Below are positions 34,656-43,301 of a stretch of DNA of 64,000 nt, one piece after another. A model generated the notes under the pieces. The model was not told the DNA's origin, made no database searches, and worked only from the letters and a program-made list of their open reading frames with translations. Every line of letters begins with the position of its first letter. Positions within the stretch are counted from its first letter, which is position 1. Position numbers and translations under genes: made by a program. Origin of the DNA: Leptospirales bacterium (lineage in GTDB: Bacteria; Spirochaetota; Leptospiria; Leptospirales; Leptonemataceae); NCBI GenBank assembly GCA_016788865.1, contig JAEUSB010000059.1:62001-126000 (forward strand), read 5' to 3'.

Positions 34656-35963
34656 TTATGGTTTCGATCTAAGAAACACAGCCTGCTCCAGGTGCGGCGT
34701 CTGTGGATAGCAGTCAACGATGCAGGCACCGGCAATCTCATAGGATACTTTGAGTTCGTTTAAATCGCGGATCTGCGATTCCGGATTACAGGAGATATAA
34801 AGAAAATTCTTCGCGGGGTTTGCCAGGAGCGATTTGCGAACGCCCGGTGAAAGCCCGGCGCGCGGTGGGTCAGCTATCACAAAGTCATTGGGCTTAAGAT
34901 CGATTTCAACTCGCGTTAGGTCAACTGCCTCAAATGTAGCCGATCCCTGAAATCCTTCAAAATTCTTGCGAGCGCTGACGACAGCCGACTCCGTGAATTC
35001 GAAACCGCGGACATGCTTGAATTGGCCTGAAAACCAGGACGTCCAGATAGAAGAAAGAACACCCGTGCCACAATAGAGATCAACAAGCGAATCCCCTCCG
35101 CCGGCACCAAACTTCTTGCACCAGGCAAGCAGACGATCGAATGCCTCTGGATACGGTTGGAAGAATGCATCATACGCAACATCAAAATCAATTCCGCCAA
35201 GCCTGGATTTGAGCCCCGCCTGTCCGCGAATCGCGCGGCCACCCGGAGGGCAGGAAACATCAGAAGGAAATTTTGTAGTCGTTTCAACAAGGGAACAATC
35301 AGCCGGCAGTTTTCCTTCCAACAGTCTGACAAATGCCAGATAACGTTCGTCTGAAGTCTTTCCCTCGTCTACAGTAAGAACAAGGCAGTTGGTAAGCCCG
35401 GTGCGAATCGTGGCGTACTTTAGAATTCCTGAACCAGTCGTGCGTTCAAATCCCAGCCCAGGAAATTCAGCAAGTACAGACCGAACAATCCGCAAGATCG
35501 CATTGGCAGGCTCCTGTTGGATGGCGCAGGTATCAATGTCTACAAACCGTCCAAACTCGCGCGCACCCCGAAGTCCCAGGATTCCGCCTTCGACTGAAAA
35601 ATCCATTCTGTCGCGGTAGCCCTGGAAAGAGGGAGGCTCCACAATCTCGGGCACGGTCCCGAGTTCTTGCATTCCGGCCAGGACTGGCTCTGTCTTGAGC
35701 TCCATCTGCCTGGCATAGGGCAGATGCTGGCCGCGACAGCCTCCGCAGTCCCCAAATGACGGGCAAAAGGGAGTGACCAGCGATTCGCCGGGCGGATCCG
35801 CCCTCTCTATATGGAGAACTTCCATATTCAAACGGCCTCCGCGCCTACCCAGCTTGAACTGGACGAGGTCCCCGGGGGTCGTAAACGGGACGGAGTAAGT
35901 GCGGCCATGGAACTTAAATTCGCCCTCCATTCGGGCGTTGATTTTGTGGATGGGAAGGGCCAT
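34656..35963 (-). CDS. 23S rRNA uracil-C5 methyltransferase-like protein (RlmD/TrmA family)
   Basis: About 435 residues, SAM-dependent uracil-5 methylation of RNA. The Fe-S cluster signature is FCPSFGDCGGCRGQHL. The methyltransferase core has LVDLYCGTGVLSS (SAM site), FVIADPPRAGLSPG, YISCNPESQIRDL with the catalytic cysteine, and PHLEQAVFL with the general-base Glu. An N-terminal TRAM-like segment is present but short. The target could be 23S U1939, U747 or tRNA U54, and the sequence alone does not decide. The start is uncertain: the frame is open to a TTG at 36017, abutting the divergent gene, and ATGs at 35963 and 35930 are alternatives, none with a good ribosome site. Confidence 0.88.
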   Translation of the reverse strand: MALPIHKINARMEGEFKFHGRTYSVPFTTPGDLVQFKLGRRGGRLNMEVLHIERADPPGESLVTPFCPSFGDCGGCRGQHLPYARQMELKTEPVLAGMQELGTVPEIVEPPSFQGYRDRMDFSVEGGILGLRGAREFGRFVDIDTCAIQQEPANAILRIVRSVLAEFPGLGFERTTGSGILKYATIRTGLTNCLVLTVDEGKTSDERYLAFVRLLEGKLPADCSLVETTTKFPSDVSCPPGGRAIRGQAGLKSRLGGIDFDVAYDAFFQPYPEAFDRLLAWCKKFGAGGGDSLVDLYCGTGVLSSIWTSWFSGQFKHVRGFEFTESAVVSARKNFEGFQGSATFEAVDLTRVEIDLKPNDFVIADPPRAGLSPGVRKSLLANPAKNFLYISCNPESQIRDLNELKVSYEIAGACIVDCYPQTPHLEQAVFLRSKP

Positions 35964-36017
35964 TGGCTGTTTACTGAGCGTGCTGGAGTCGATATTTAGG
36001 ACAAGGCCCTTTTTCAA

Positions 36018-38183
36018 ATGGAGTGGTTATTATTACTTTTAGTAGGCGGTTTGGCCGCTGGCGTGGGGATGTGGGCTGCTCGCTCGGATTCCGAGGGCCG
36101 CGATACGCGAACCGGCACGGGCCCAACGTCCAGTCCCGGATTGCCACAGGGCGGCGGGGACCGCGGTCGCGCCGTTCAGCTTGGACCAGAAGAACTCAAG
36201 CAGGACATCAAGCAGTTCCTGGATCAGGCTCCTCCAAAAATCCAGGCGCGCAGCCCCTCGCAAAAAGCCGATCCCAGTCGGCGAAGCAAGGTTCCCCTTC
36301 GCGTAACGCACAATACAGATCAGCTTGTTGCCAGGTCGTCAAAGTTTGCGCACCATCGACGAGCATTGCAGAATGCGGAACTGCTCGTTCAAAAACAAAA
36401 GGGCGAAGAGGCACTGGAACTATTCGATCGCGTTGCAAATCGAATTCCGGATCCTGAAATCCAGGCGCGAATTCAAACCAACATCGATGATATCAAACGC
36501 TGGCAGGCAGGTTTTGATACGGAAGAAGAGAAATTCAACTTCCCTGAAATCGTAGTCCCGCTAACTTTACAAACCCTTGCCCTGGACAATCTCACCGAGG
36601 GTATCAGGCAGCTTTCCAATTCCGTTGTTCAACAGCTCGCTGCCGGTGGGGCCGCTCAGATGTCAGCGCCTCAAATGTTGCAACAATTGCAGGGCGGCGC
36701 TCTTCCCGGTCCAATGGGGCAGATCCAGGCAGGCGGCCCAACGGCATTCGGCGGCCAGGCCGGGGGGCCCGGCGGCGCAGCTGCGCCAACGATTGTTCAA
36801 CAAATCATTCAGCCAGTGGCAGTTCCTTCCGGACCGATTGCACCGTCAGGCGGCATTGCTCCCACAACCTCCGCGACTACTCAGGGAATCGCGGTGGCTG
36901 TCCCTGGAACGGGTGCTGCTGGAACTGCCGGGGCAGCAGGAGCCGGGGCACCGGGGACTGCCGTTGCATTTGCCGGTGGACCCGCAGGTCAATTAGCCCC
37001 AGGAACTGGAGGACCGGCAGGAGCCATACTACCTGTTATCCCGCAATTCTATCCTCCGGATGGTGAATGGACAGGCGAAGGAACAACGGCACCTGCAGAT
37101 CTCACGCGCGACATTGCACCTCCCACAGTAACTGAAACGGGAGAAATTAAGACCGATGGCTGGACCGATGCAGACTTTGATCGTGAGTGGGAGAAGTACA
37201 AAAACCTTCCCGCATTTGATCGTCGAAGCGGCATTGAGCGAAGAAAGAGCGGCGATCGACGCGGGATGCTCGATCCCAAACGCAAAGATAGACGGTCCGG
37301 CCAGGACAGACGCAAGAAAGATCTTTTCAAAGAACGCGAAGAGTTCTTAAAGAAACTTGAAGAGCACAAAAAGAAAAAGAAGGATCTTCAGAAACTTCCG
37401 CCGGTAAAGGCTCCAATCAAAACCGAAAAGGCTCCGGTTGCTGGAAAGGATCCGAAAGCCACAATTGAAATTGAAAATGCAACCGTGCACATTGGCGACT
37501 ATCCACCTGGTGGAAAGCCTGAAGCACCTGACGACGGAAAGAAGCTGCTTTTTGAACAGGCTCCGCTTGATCTTCCAGAAGTTGGGATGCCTGCCGTCAA
37601 AGAATTCTACCAGGGTAGTTCTGCCGCAGGTGTGAGTGAAGCAGCTCGCGATCTTTCCGCACAGCCACTTTTGAACGTGGGACTCCCGGAGGGCGAAGCC
37701 TTCAAGAACGAAGCTTTACCTGCACCGGAAGCGCCCGAACCGATCGCAGAACCGGACGGTGGTGCGCCGCCTGCAACAGCAACCGCCGGCATGGGCGAAG
37801 ACATGCCAGAGATCCCTAGTCTCGATGAAGAACCCAAAGAAGAAAAACCTCAGATCCAGGAAATCCGCGGTGTCCTTGAGCTAAAGCCGCCGGATGAAGA
37901 CGATGCACCTTTCCTGACGCTTACATACGATTTCACAAAGATTCCAGATTCGTTTAAGCTGAGTCGCGATTACCACACAATGGAGTACGCGTACTACAAA
38001 TACAAGCCAATGCTCGTCAAGGCGCAGGAGTTTACGCGCCGGAAAATGTTGAAGAATGCCTTGAACTATTATCGGGTAATTAAATCACAGAATATTCCTC
38101 CTGAATTCAAGCGAATGATCAATCGCAACATTCAGGATATTACGGAATACCTGGAGAAATTCCTGATGAGCAGAACTGGATGA
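36018..38183 (+). CDS. Membrane-anchored low-complexity protein with TPR-like ends
   Basis: 721 residues, no family recognised. An N-terminal anchor (MEWLLLLLVGGLAAGVGMWA) is followed by a charged linker. A TPR-like helical pair at about 110-160 comprises AELLVQKQKGEEALELFDRV, then PEIQARIQTNIDDIKRW. Next is a long Gly/Ala/Pro-rich region to about 370, then a strongly basic stretch with repeated RRSG and DRR units (about 395-440). A Pro/Glu-rich segment follows. The C-terminus has a second TPR-like pair, MLKNALNYYRVI then PPEFKRMINRNIQDITEYL. The two helical ends resemble each other. It is probably a spacer-type protein reaching through the periplasm or a cytoplasmic scaffold. It overlaps the GltS-like gene by four bases. 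Confidence 0.75.
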   Translation: MEWLLLLLVGGLAAGVGMWAARSDSEGRDTRTGTGPTSSPGLPQGGGDRGRAVQLGPEELKQDIKQFLDQAPPKIQARSPSQKADPSRRSKVPLRVTHNTDQLVARSSKFAHHRRALQNAELLVQKQKGEEALELFDRVANRIPDPEIQARIQTNIDDIKRWQAGFDTEEEKFNFPEIVVPLTLQTLALDNLTEGIRQLSNSVVQQLAAGGAAQMSAPQMLQQLQGGALPGPMGQIQAGGPTAFGGQAGGPGGAAAPTIVQQIIQPVAVPSGPIAPSGGIAPTTSATTQGIAVAVPGTGAAGTAGAAGAGAPGTAVAFAGGPAGQLAPGTGGPAGAILPVIPQFYPPDGEWTGEGTTAPADLTRDIAPPTVTETGEIKTDGWTDADFDREWEKYKNLPAFDRRSGIERRKSGDRRGMLDPKRKDRRSGQDRRKKDLFKEREEFLKKLEEHKKKKKDLQKLPPVKAPIKTEKAPVAGKDPKATIEIENATVHIGDYPPGGKPEAPDDGKKLLFEQAPLDLPEVGMPAVKEFYQGSSAAGVSEAARDLSAQPLLNVGLPEGEAFKNEALPAPEAPEPIAEPDGGAPPATATAGMGEDMPEIPSLDEEPKEEKPQIQEIRGVLELKPPDEDDAPFLTLTYDFTKIPDSFKLSRDYHTMEYAYYKYKPMLVKAQEFTRRKMLKNALNYYRVIKSQNIPPEFKRMINRNIQDITEYLEKFLMSRTG

Positions 38184-39544
38184 CCTATTTTGTCGCTTTT
38201 GCGATCGCCGCAGCAGCCCTTGCCGTTGCCTGGCTGATCTATTCCAGAATTCATTTTCTGCGTCGTTGGTTCATTCCGCCTGCGTTGATAGCCGGGGTAC
38301 TCCTTTTTATCACAGGTCCAGAGGTCTTGAATTTGTGGAACGATGAAGTGCGAACGTTCATTCGTGCCTGGCCGCCAATCCTTCTTGGCTATCTTTTCGC
38401 TGCTATCGTGCTTGGATTTGAATCTGCGCCAAAGGGTTCTACTCTTATGGGAGCTGTGGTTCAGCAAAACCTGTTTGTCTGGTTTGTTTCGTTTGGTCAG
38501 TTGATTGGCGCGTACGTTATTTACTTACTCTTCTTTCAGGGCTGGGTTTCCCCACTGATTACGCATGTAATTGAAATCGGTTGGGCGGGTGGACCGGGAT
38601 CTGCCGCTGCAATGTCAGCCGTTATGCGGCGTCTCGGTGAGCCTGCAATCGGAGACCTGGGACTCTTTTCTGCCACTCTTGGGCAAGTCTGGGGCGCTTT
38701 CAGCGGAATCTGGATTGTAAACCGCTTGAACGGGAGAATTGACAGAGGCATTGACGCAAAATCAGTTTCGCGCGGCCACATGGCGCGTCCCGAAAATCTG
38801 GTGAGGACAGAGGGTCTTGCAGATGGATCGCACAAGAGACCGCAGTTTGAAATGAGCTCCATTCCCAGGATTTTGCTCCTGGGCTGTGTTCCTCTTCTGG
38901 CGGTGCTCCTCGGATACCTGGCGCAGTTGGGTTTGAAGGCCGTGGCCAGTTCCACGCCGCGCATACTTTTTCTGGGTGACATTCCGCTCTTCTCGCTTTC
39001 GCTTATCTGTGCCTTTCCAGTTCGGTGGTTGCTGAATGCGTTAAACGTTCTGTCCCGGGAGAACTGCGAAACCATACAGACTGTCAATGGACAGGTCCTG
39101 GATTTCATCATCATCGCGGCAATGGCGGTGCTTATTCCCTCTGCTTTTCTGGGACTACTTGTTCCGTTCAGCATCCTTGTCGCCTGGGGCATTGTGTTCT
39201 GCTTTGTTGCATTCTTTTTCTTTGGGCCCAGAATGCTCCCGCCGCATCTCTGGCGTGAGCTGGGGCTAATCAATTATGGATTTGCAACGGGGACAACGGC
39301 ATTGGGACTTATGCTGCTGGGATTGCTAAAATCCAATACGCGCGAAGAATCACGGATTGTGTATGGAATGGCCGTACCTTTCAACGCACCATTTGTTGGC
39401 GGCGGGATCATTTCGCTAACTCTCCCCGAATGGACAGCGCGGGGCGGACCAACCGTCATACCAATTCTGCTCGCCGCTTGCATGATTGCCTTCTTCTTTA
39501 TCTGCATGCGAATCAATCGCTCCGCAGAGAAAGCAAATGTCTAG
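38180..39544 (+). CDS. GltS-like sodium/carboxylate symporter family protein
   Basis: 454 residues with about eleven membrane segments. Features shared with the glutamate:sodium symporter fold are the early RRWFIPPALIAGVLLF, the first re-entrant Gly-rich loop WAGGPGSAAAMSAVMRRLG, and its repeat in the second half, INYGFATGTTALGLMLLGLL. The overall similarity is distant, so the substrate (glutamate or another anion) is uncertain. It overlaps the upstream low-complexity gene by ATGA and the downstream dioxygenase gene by eight bases, so the three form one operon. That close coupling suggests that the scaffold-like upstream protein or the dioxygenase has a link to the transport substrate. Confidence 0.75.
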   Translation: MTYFVAFAIAAAALAVAWLIYSRIHFLRRWFIPPALIAGVLLFITGPEVLNLWNDEVRTFIRAWPPILLGYLFAAIVLGFESAPKGSTLMGAVVQQNLFVWFVSFGQLIGAYVIYLLFFQGWVSPLITHVIEIGWAGGPGSAAAMSAVMRRLGEPAIGDLGLFSATLGQVWGAFSGIWIVNRLNGRIDRGIDAKSVSRGHMARPENLVRTEGLADGSHKRPQFEMSSIPRILLLGCVPLLAVLLGYLAQLGLKAVASSTPRILFLGDIPLFSLSLICAFPVRWLLNALNVLSRENCETIQTVNGQVLDFIIIAAMAVLIPSAFLGLLVPFSILVAWGIVFCFVAFFFFGPRMLPPHLWRELGLINYGFATGTTALGLMLLGLLKSNTREESRIVYGMAVPFNAPFVGGGIISLTLPEWTARGGPTVIPILLAACMIAFFFICMRINRSAEKANV

Positions 39545-40301
39545 AACTCCGGCGCTATTCATTGCCCATGGAAATCCAATGTTCGCAATCGTGGACAGCG
39601 AATACACGCGAGCCTGGCGGGAAGTCGGCAAGTCGCTTAGCCCCACCGCAATCGTTTGCATTTCCGCGCATTGGTTAACACGCGGCGTGCGCATCATGGC
39701 CAATGAAGTCCCCAGAATCATCTACGATTTTGGCGGATTTCCAGATGAACTTTATCAAGTGCAGTATCCGGCCAAAGGCAGCCCTGCGTTGGCCCGGAAA
39801 CTCAATGCCCTCCTCCCCGGATCAACGCTTGATGAAAGCTGGGGGCTGGACCATGGGTCGTGGGCAGTATTGAAGCGAATGTTTCCCGACGCCGACGTAC
39901 CTGTAATTCAGCTGAGCCTTGACGTAAACTTGAATGCAAAAGCGCACTATGAACTTGCGAAAGCGCTCAAGCCCCTTCGAGACGAAGGAGTTTTGATCCT
40001 TGGAAGCGGAAACATAGTGCATAATCTCCGCATGGCAGATTTTACCAATCGCACGCCAGTTTACAACTGGGCCAATGAATTTGATTCAGTTGCAAAGGAT
40101 GCAATCTTGCAGCATGACCACGAAAAATTGATCTCTTACGAACTCCTGGGTCAGGCTGCACATCTGTCCGTCCCCACCCCGGATCACTACTGGCCACTGC
40201 TCTACACGCTCGCAGTTCAGGATTCGGAAGACGCGGTTACATTTCCAACAGAAGGAATGGATTTGAGCTCGATTTCAATGCGCAGCGTGCGTCTCGGCTA
40301 G
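39537..40301 (+). CDS. DODA-type extradiol dioxygenase family protein
   Basis: 254 residues of the class III extradiol/4,5-DOPA dioxygenase (YgiD) fold. Likely metal ligands are the histidines in FIAHGNP, SAHWLTRG and GSGNIVHNL, with a further active-site His in WGLDHGSWAVL. PDHYWPLLYTL near the end is a family signature. Such enzymes cleave catechol-type rings, but many family members have no known substrate. The ATG at 39537 overlaps the transporter stop (ATGTCTAG), making it the third gene of the operon starting at 36018. Confidence 0.87.
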   Translation: MSRTPALFIAHGNPMFAIVDSEYTRAWREVGKSLSPTAIVCISAHWLTRGVRIMANEVPRIIYDFGGFPDELYQVQYPAKGSPALARKLNALLPGSTLDESWGLDHGSWAVLKRMFPDADVPVIQLSLDVNLNAKAHYELAKALKPLRDEGVLILGSGNIVHNLRMADFTNRTPVYNWANEFDSVAKDAILQHDHEKLISYELLGQAAHLSVPTPDHYWPLLYTLAVQDSEDAVTFPTEGMDLSSISMRSVRLG

Positions 40302-40348
40302 ATTCGCAGCTTCTCTGAACCGGGTAGCAAACGCAACCTGTGAGGATC

Positions 40349-42049
40349 TTATTTTCTGGTTTTTGATTTCTTTGGGCCGATCAGTTCCAGTGGAAAAGCT
40401 GCCTTGAATCGTTTGATCTCATCCGCTTTCTTGAGTGGATTCCATTTCAACAGCCTGGCACACACGTCCGCAACCTTCTTTGTTACAGCATCACCCGGAT
40501 AGCCAGCAGATCCAATCGCCAGTCTTCGATTGAGAACATCGCCTAACGTTTTTGCGGATTCATTTTGAATCGCGAAAACTACCTGTGCCATGATATCAAA
40601 CTGACCCGGTTCATCCGAGAGGCGCTTTAGAAGCGATGCATCCTTCTTTGCCAGCTCCAGGACATCCGTGTACTCAGTCCCGTACAGCGTGAACAGATGA
40701 TTTAGAACATTATCCGGAACCCGATGGTTCATTAAAGCAATCTGTTCCCAGAGTTCTGTGGCAGAAGCACCGAATGCTGGAAAACCTGCAAGCGGATGCT
40801 CATCTGTGCGCACATCCTTGATGCGCGAAGCGGCTGAAGGATCCAGTTTGTGAAGTGCAGGCAGAACATGATGGATTACATCTTCTCCAAGCTTGCGCGA
40901 GGTTGTCCACTTGCCACCGACCACTGAAATAAGACCTTCCAATCCGGACTCGGCGCCGTGATCATAGATTTCGTATTTGCGCGACGCACGGTACGTACTC
41001 TTGCCGGAAAAGACAAGGGGACGGATTCCAATTGGGACATGCTTTATCTTGTCGTGCGTCAAAGGATTTCCAGGAAGAAACTGATTCACAAGGTCAATTA
41101 GCCCCTGAACGTCATCTTCGGTTGGACGCAAGTCGTCCGGATGCCCCTCGTAAGGCGTATCCGTCGGACCAATCAGGGTCATTCCCTGCCATGGAATCAT
41201 GAGGCAATGATGTCCTTCCTTATTGCGCACAAACAACGTGCTATCGCCTATCAATCGTTCTGTGATCAAATGGATTCCCTTTGACCGCTGAACCTTGTGC
41301 GATGATTCCTTTTCAACAAGACCAAGTACCAGATCCATCCATGGACCCGATGCATTCACTATAACGGTGCCTTTTGCGCTATGTTTCTTGCCTGTGACTG
41401 AATCTGTGAAATGAACGGTCTCCAGCTGGCGAGTTCCGTTCTTGAAACCAAAGCCAGTTACCTGGCAATGATTGAGCATGGTTGCTCCGGCCGCCTCGGC
41501 TGTTTTTACAAATGCAAACGCCAGGCGCTCAGGGTAAAGACTCTGGTAATCATAATAGATAAACCCACCTTTCAATTGATTCGCATCAATGCGTGGCTCG
41601 CGTTTCAAGAATTCTTCGCGCGAAAGCCACTTTGATCCTGGTGCAACCTTGTCTTCAGGTGCACCCAGGTTTCTATCATACGCAAGCAAATCATACGTTG
41701 TTAGGCCCGCCTGAAGCATGAGCCGACCCGGGTTGCTCCATTCATAGATTGGAACCAGAAAGGCCATTGGCCGGCTGAGATGACCGGCCGCGAGTCCCAG
41801 AATTCGACGCTCAGCCAGCGATTCACGAACCAGAGAAAATTCAAAATTCTCCAGATAGCGAAGGCCACCGTGCAAAAGTTTGGAGGTTGCAGCTGACGTA
41901 GCGCATGCGAAATCATCTTTCTCGACGCAAAGTGTACGGATGCCACGAACCGCAGCTTCGCGAGCCACAGAGACTCCGGTGATCCCACCGCCAACGATGA
42001 TGAGATCAAACGGCTGCGAGAGGTTCGACAGATTGCGTTCGATTTTCAA
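40349..42049 (-). CDS. glpD: FAD-dependent glycerol-3-phosphate dehydrogenase
   Basis: A 566-residue membrane-associated flavoenzyme oxidising sn-glycerol-3-phosphate to DHAP with electrons to quinone. The FAD motif is LIIVGGGITGVSVAREAAVRG. It is followed by TSAATSKLLHGGLRYLENFE, and later GPWMDLVLG, RSKGIHLIT and LISVVGGKWTTSRKLGED, all typical of GlpD. The start is a TTG at 42049 with GGAG seven bases upstream. It lies one base after the stop of the double-hotdog gene, so the two are translationally coupled. No glpK or glpF is nearby. Confidence 0.94.
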   Translation of the reverse strand: MKIERNLSNLSQPFDLIIVGGGITGVSVAREAAVRGIRTLCVEKDDFACATSAATSKLLHGGLRYLENFEFSLVRESLAERRILGLAAGHLSRPMAFLVPIYEWSNPGRLMLQAGLTTYDLLAYDRNLGAPEDKVAPGSKWLSREEFLKREPRIDANQLKGGFIYYDYQSLYPERLAFAFVKTAEAAGATMLNHCQVTGFGFKNGTRQLETVHFTDSVTGKKHSAKGTVIVNASGPWMDLVLGLVEKESSHKVQRSKGIHLITERLIGDSTLFVRNKEGHHCLMIPWQGMTLIGPTDTPYEGHPDDLRPTEDDVQGLIDLVNQFLPGNPLTHDKIKHVPIGIRPLVFSGKSTYRASRKYEIYDHGAESGLEGLISVVGGKWTTSRKLGEDVIHHVLPALHKLDPSAASRIKDVRTDEHPLAGFPAFGASATELWEQIALMNHRVPDNVLNHLFTLYGTEYTDVLELAKKDASLLKRLSDEPGQFDIMAQVVFAIQNESAKTLGDVLNRRLAIGSAGYPGDAVTKKVADVCARLLKWNPLKKADEIKRFKAAFPLELIGPKKSKTRK

Positions 42050-42050
42050 A

Positions 42051-43226
42051 TTAAGCTCCGAAACTCTTTTTCTTTATCAAGATTCGGCGTTCGATTTCAA
42101 AAATCTTCTCGGCAATCTTCTCTTTGCCCATGTCCTTCTTGTCGTTTTCCTTGATGAAGAGATCCGCACCATACTTATCAAACGCTTCTTTGGTTTTGAT
42201 ATTCTTAACGCCAATGAGTTGGACGTGAAGGATTCCTGTTCCTGACATGGGCCCTTCTTCTTTTGCAAGGATTCGCGAAATCGAACCAACCGTGTCTCCC
42301 GAAATGGCCGGAGCCGTGTGATAGCCTTCCGTGTACCCAAGGTCCCAGAGCATATTCTCTGTCAGGTCACGACTGGCAAGGCCGCATAACCAACCAAATA
42401 CAAGGCCACCGTACACAATCGGTTCGCCACTCATGGGACCGGACAGTCCTGCAGAGTAAAGACGATCGTAGTGTAGCGGATGGGTGTTGCCCATACGATA
42501 CGTCCATGGAACATGTTCGTCGGTAATAGTGCGCATATTCTTATGGACCAGGATCTGTCCGGCTTCGAAATCTTCGAAGTAGGTGTTACCAAGAGTGTGC
42601 ATGCGCATATCAGCGTTAAGCGACTTTGCATCTGGCAACTCCAGCGAAGGGCTGGCCACGACTGGAAACGGTGCACTTGCATCACCGCGCTTTGGCGCAG
42701 ATTTTCCGTCACCGGCCGGGATCATGATCTTTCTTTCATACTGAATGACAACTTCTCCGCGCTGGTTAATGCCAAGGGTGTTTACGTGAACGATTCCTGG
42801 TTTGCCCTCACCGCGCGCTTTTTTGGAAAGAACTTTTGTGCGTCCGGTAAGCGTATCACCCGGGTAAACAGGTTTAAGAAATTGAACATTGTAGTAGCCC
42901 AGGTTAGCAATGGCCTTCTCAGAGTTATTCTGAACACCGAGTGAAAGAATCACATTGAATACTTGTAGCGGATGGACTAGCATATCTGCGAATCCGTGCG
43001 CCTGCGCGTAAGGTGCAGACAGAAACAGCGGGCAGGATTCATGGAAGGCTGTTGCAAACTCCTGTGCAAAAGCTGGGTAGATTGTGAAAGCACGAGGATG
43101 GAGGAAGATGTCACCGTCGACAAAATCGTCGAGCGTGCGGCCATAGTCTTTTTGAAGAAACTTTGAGATATCTGCAGGGGTTGAAGGTGCTTTTTCAGCG
43201 ACCGTTGGAAGGGGAAACTTTGCCAT
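42051..43226 (-). CDS. Double-hotdog MaoC-family enoyl-CoA hydratase-like protein
   Basis: About 391 residues with two MaoC (hotdog) domains. The first covers about 30-190 and contains [29 protein letters not shown] and [15 protein letters not shown]. The second begins near [13 protein letters not shown], with [20 protein letters not shown] holding the hydratase Asp/His-type signature, and [11 protein letters not shown]. This layout is found in mesaconyl-CoA hydratases and related CoA dehydratases; the exact substrate is not determined. The ATG at 43226 gives MAKFPLP; a start 33 bases upstream is possible. It is translationally coupled to glpD, suggesting expression with lipid or glycerol use. 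Confidence 0.8.
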   Translation of the reverse strand: MAKFPLPTVAEKAPSTPADISKFLQKDYGRTLDDFVDGDIFLHPRAFTIYPAFAQEFATAFHESCPLFLSAPYAQAHGFADMLVHPLQVFNVILSLGVQNNSEKAIANLGYYNVQFLKPVYPGDTLTGRTKVLSKKARGEGKPGIVHVNTLGINQRGEVVIQYERKIMIPAGDGKSAPKRGDASAPFPVVASPSLELPDAKSLNADMRMHTLGNTYFEDFEAGQILVHKNMRTITDEHVPWTYRMGNTHPLHYDRLYSAGLSGPMSGEPIVYGGLVFGWLCGLASRDLTENMLWDLGYTEGYHTAPAISGDTVGSISRILAKEEGPMSGTGILHVQLIGVKNIKTKEAFDKYGADLFIKENDKKDMGKEKIAEKIFEIERRILIKKKSFGA

Positions 43227-43301
43227 AACCAGGTTTTGTAAACCAGGTGGTCCGATCAAGTGAAACAGGGACCTGATTTATCAAAAGCCAGGACCGGGGC
43301 C

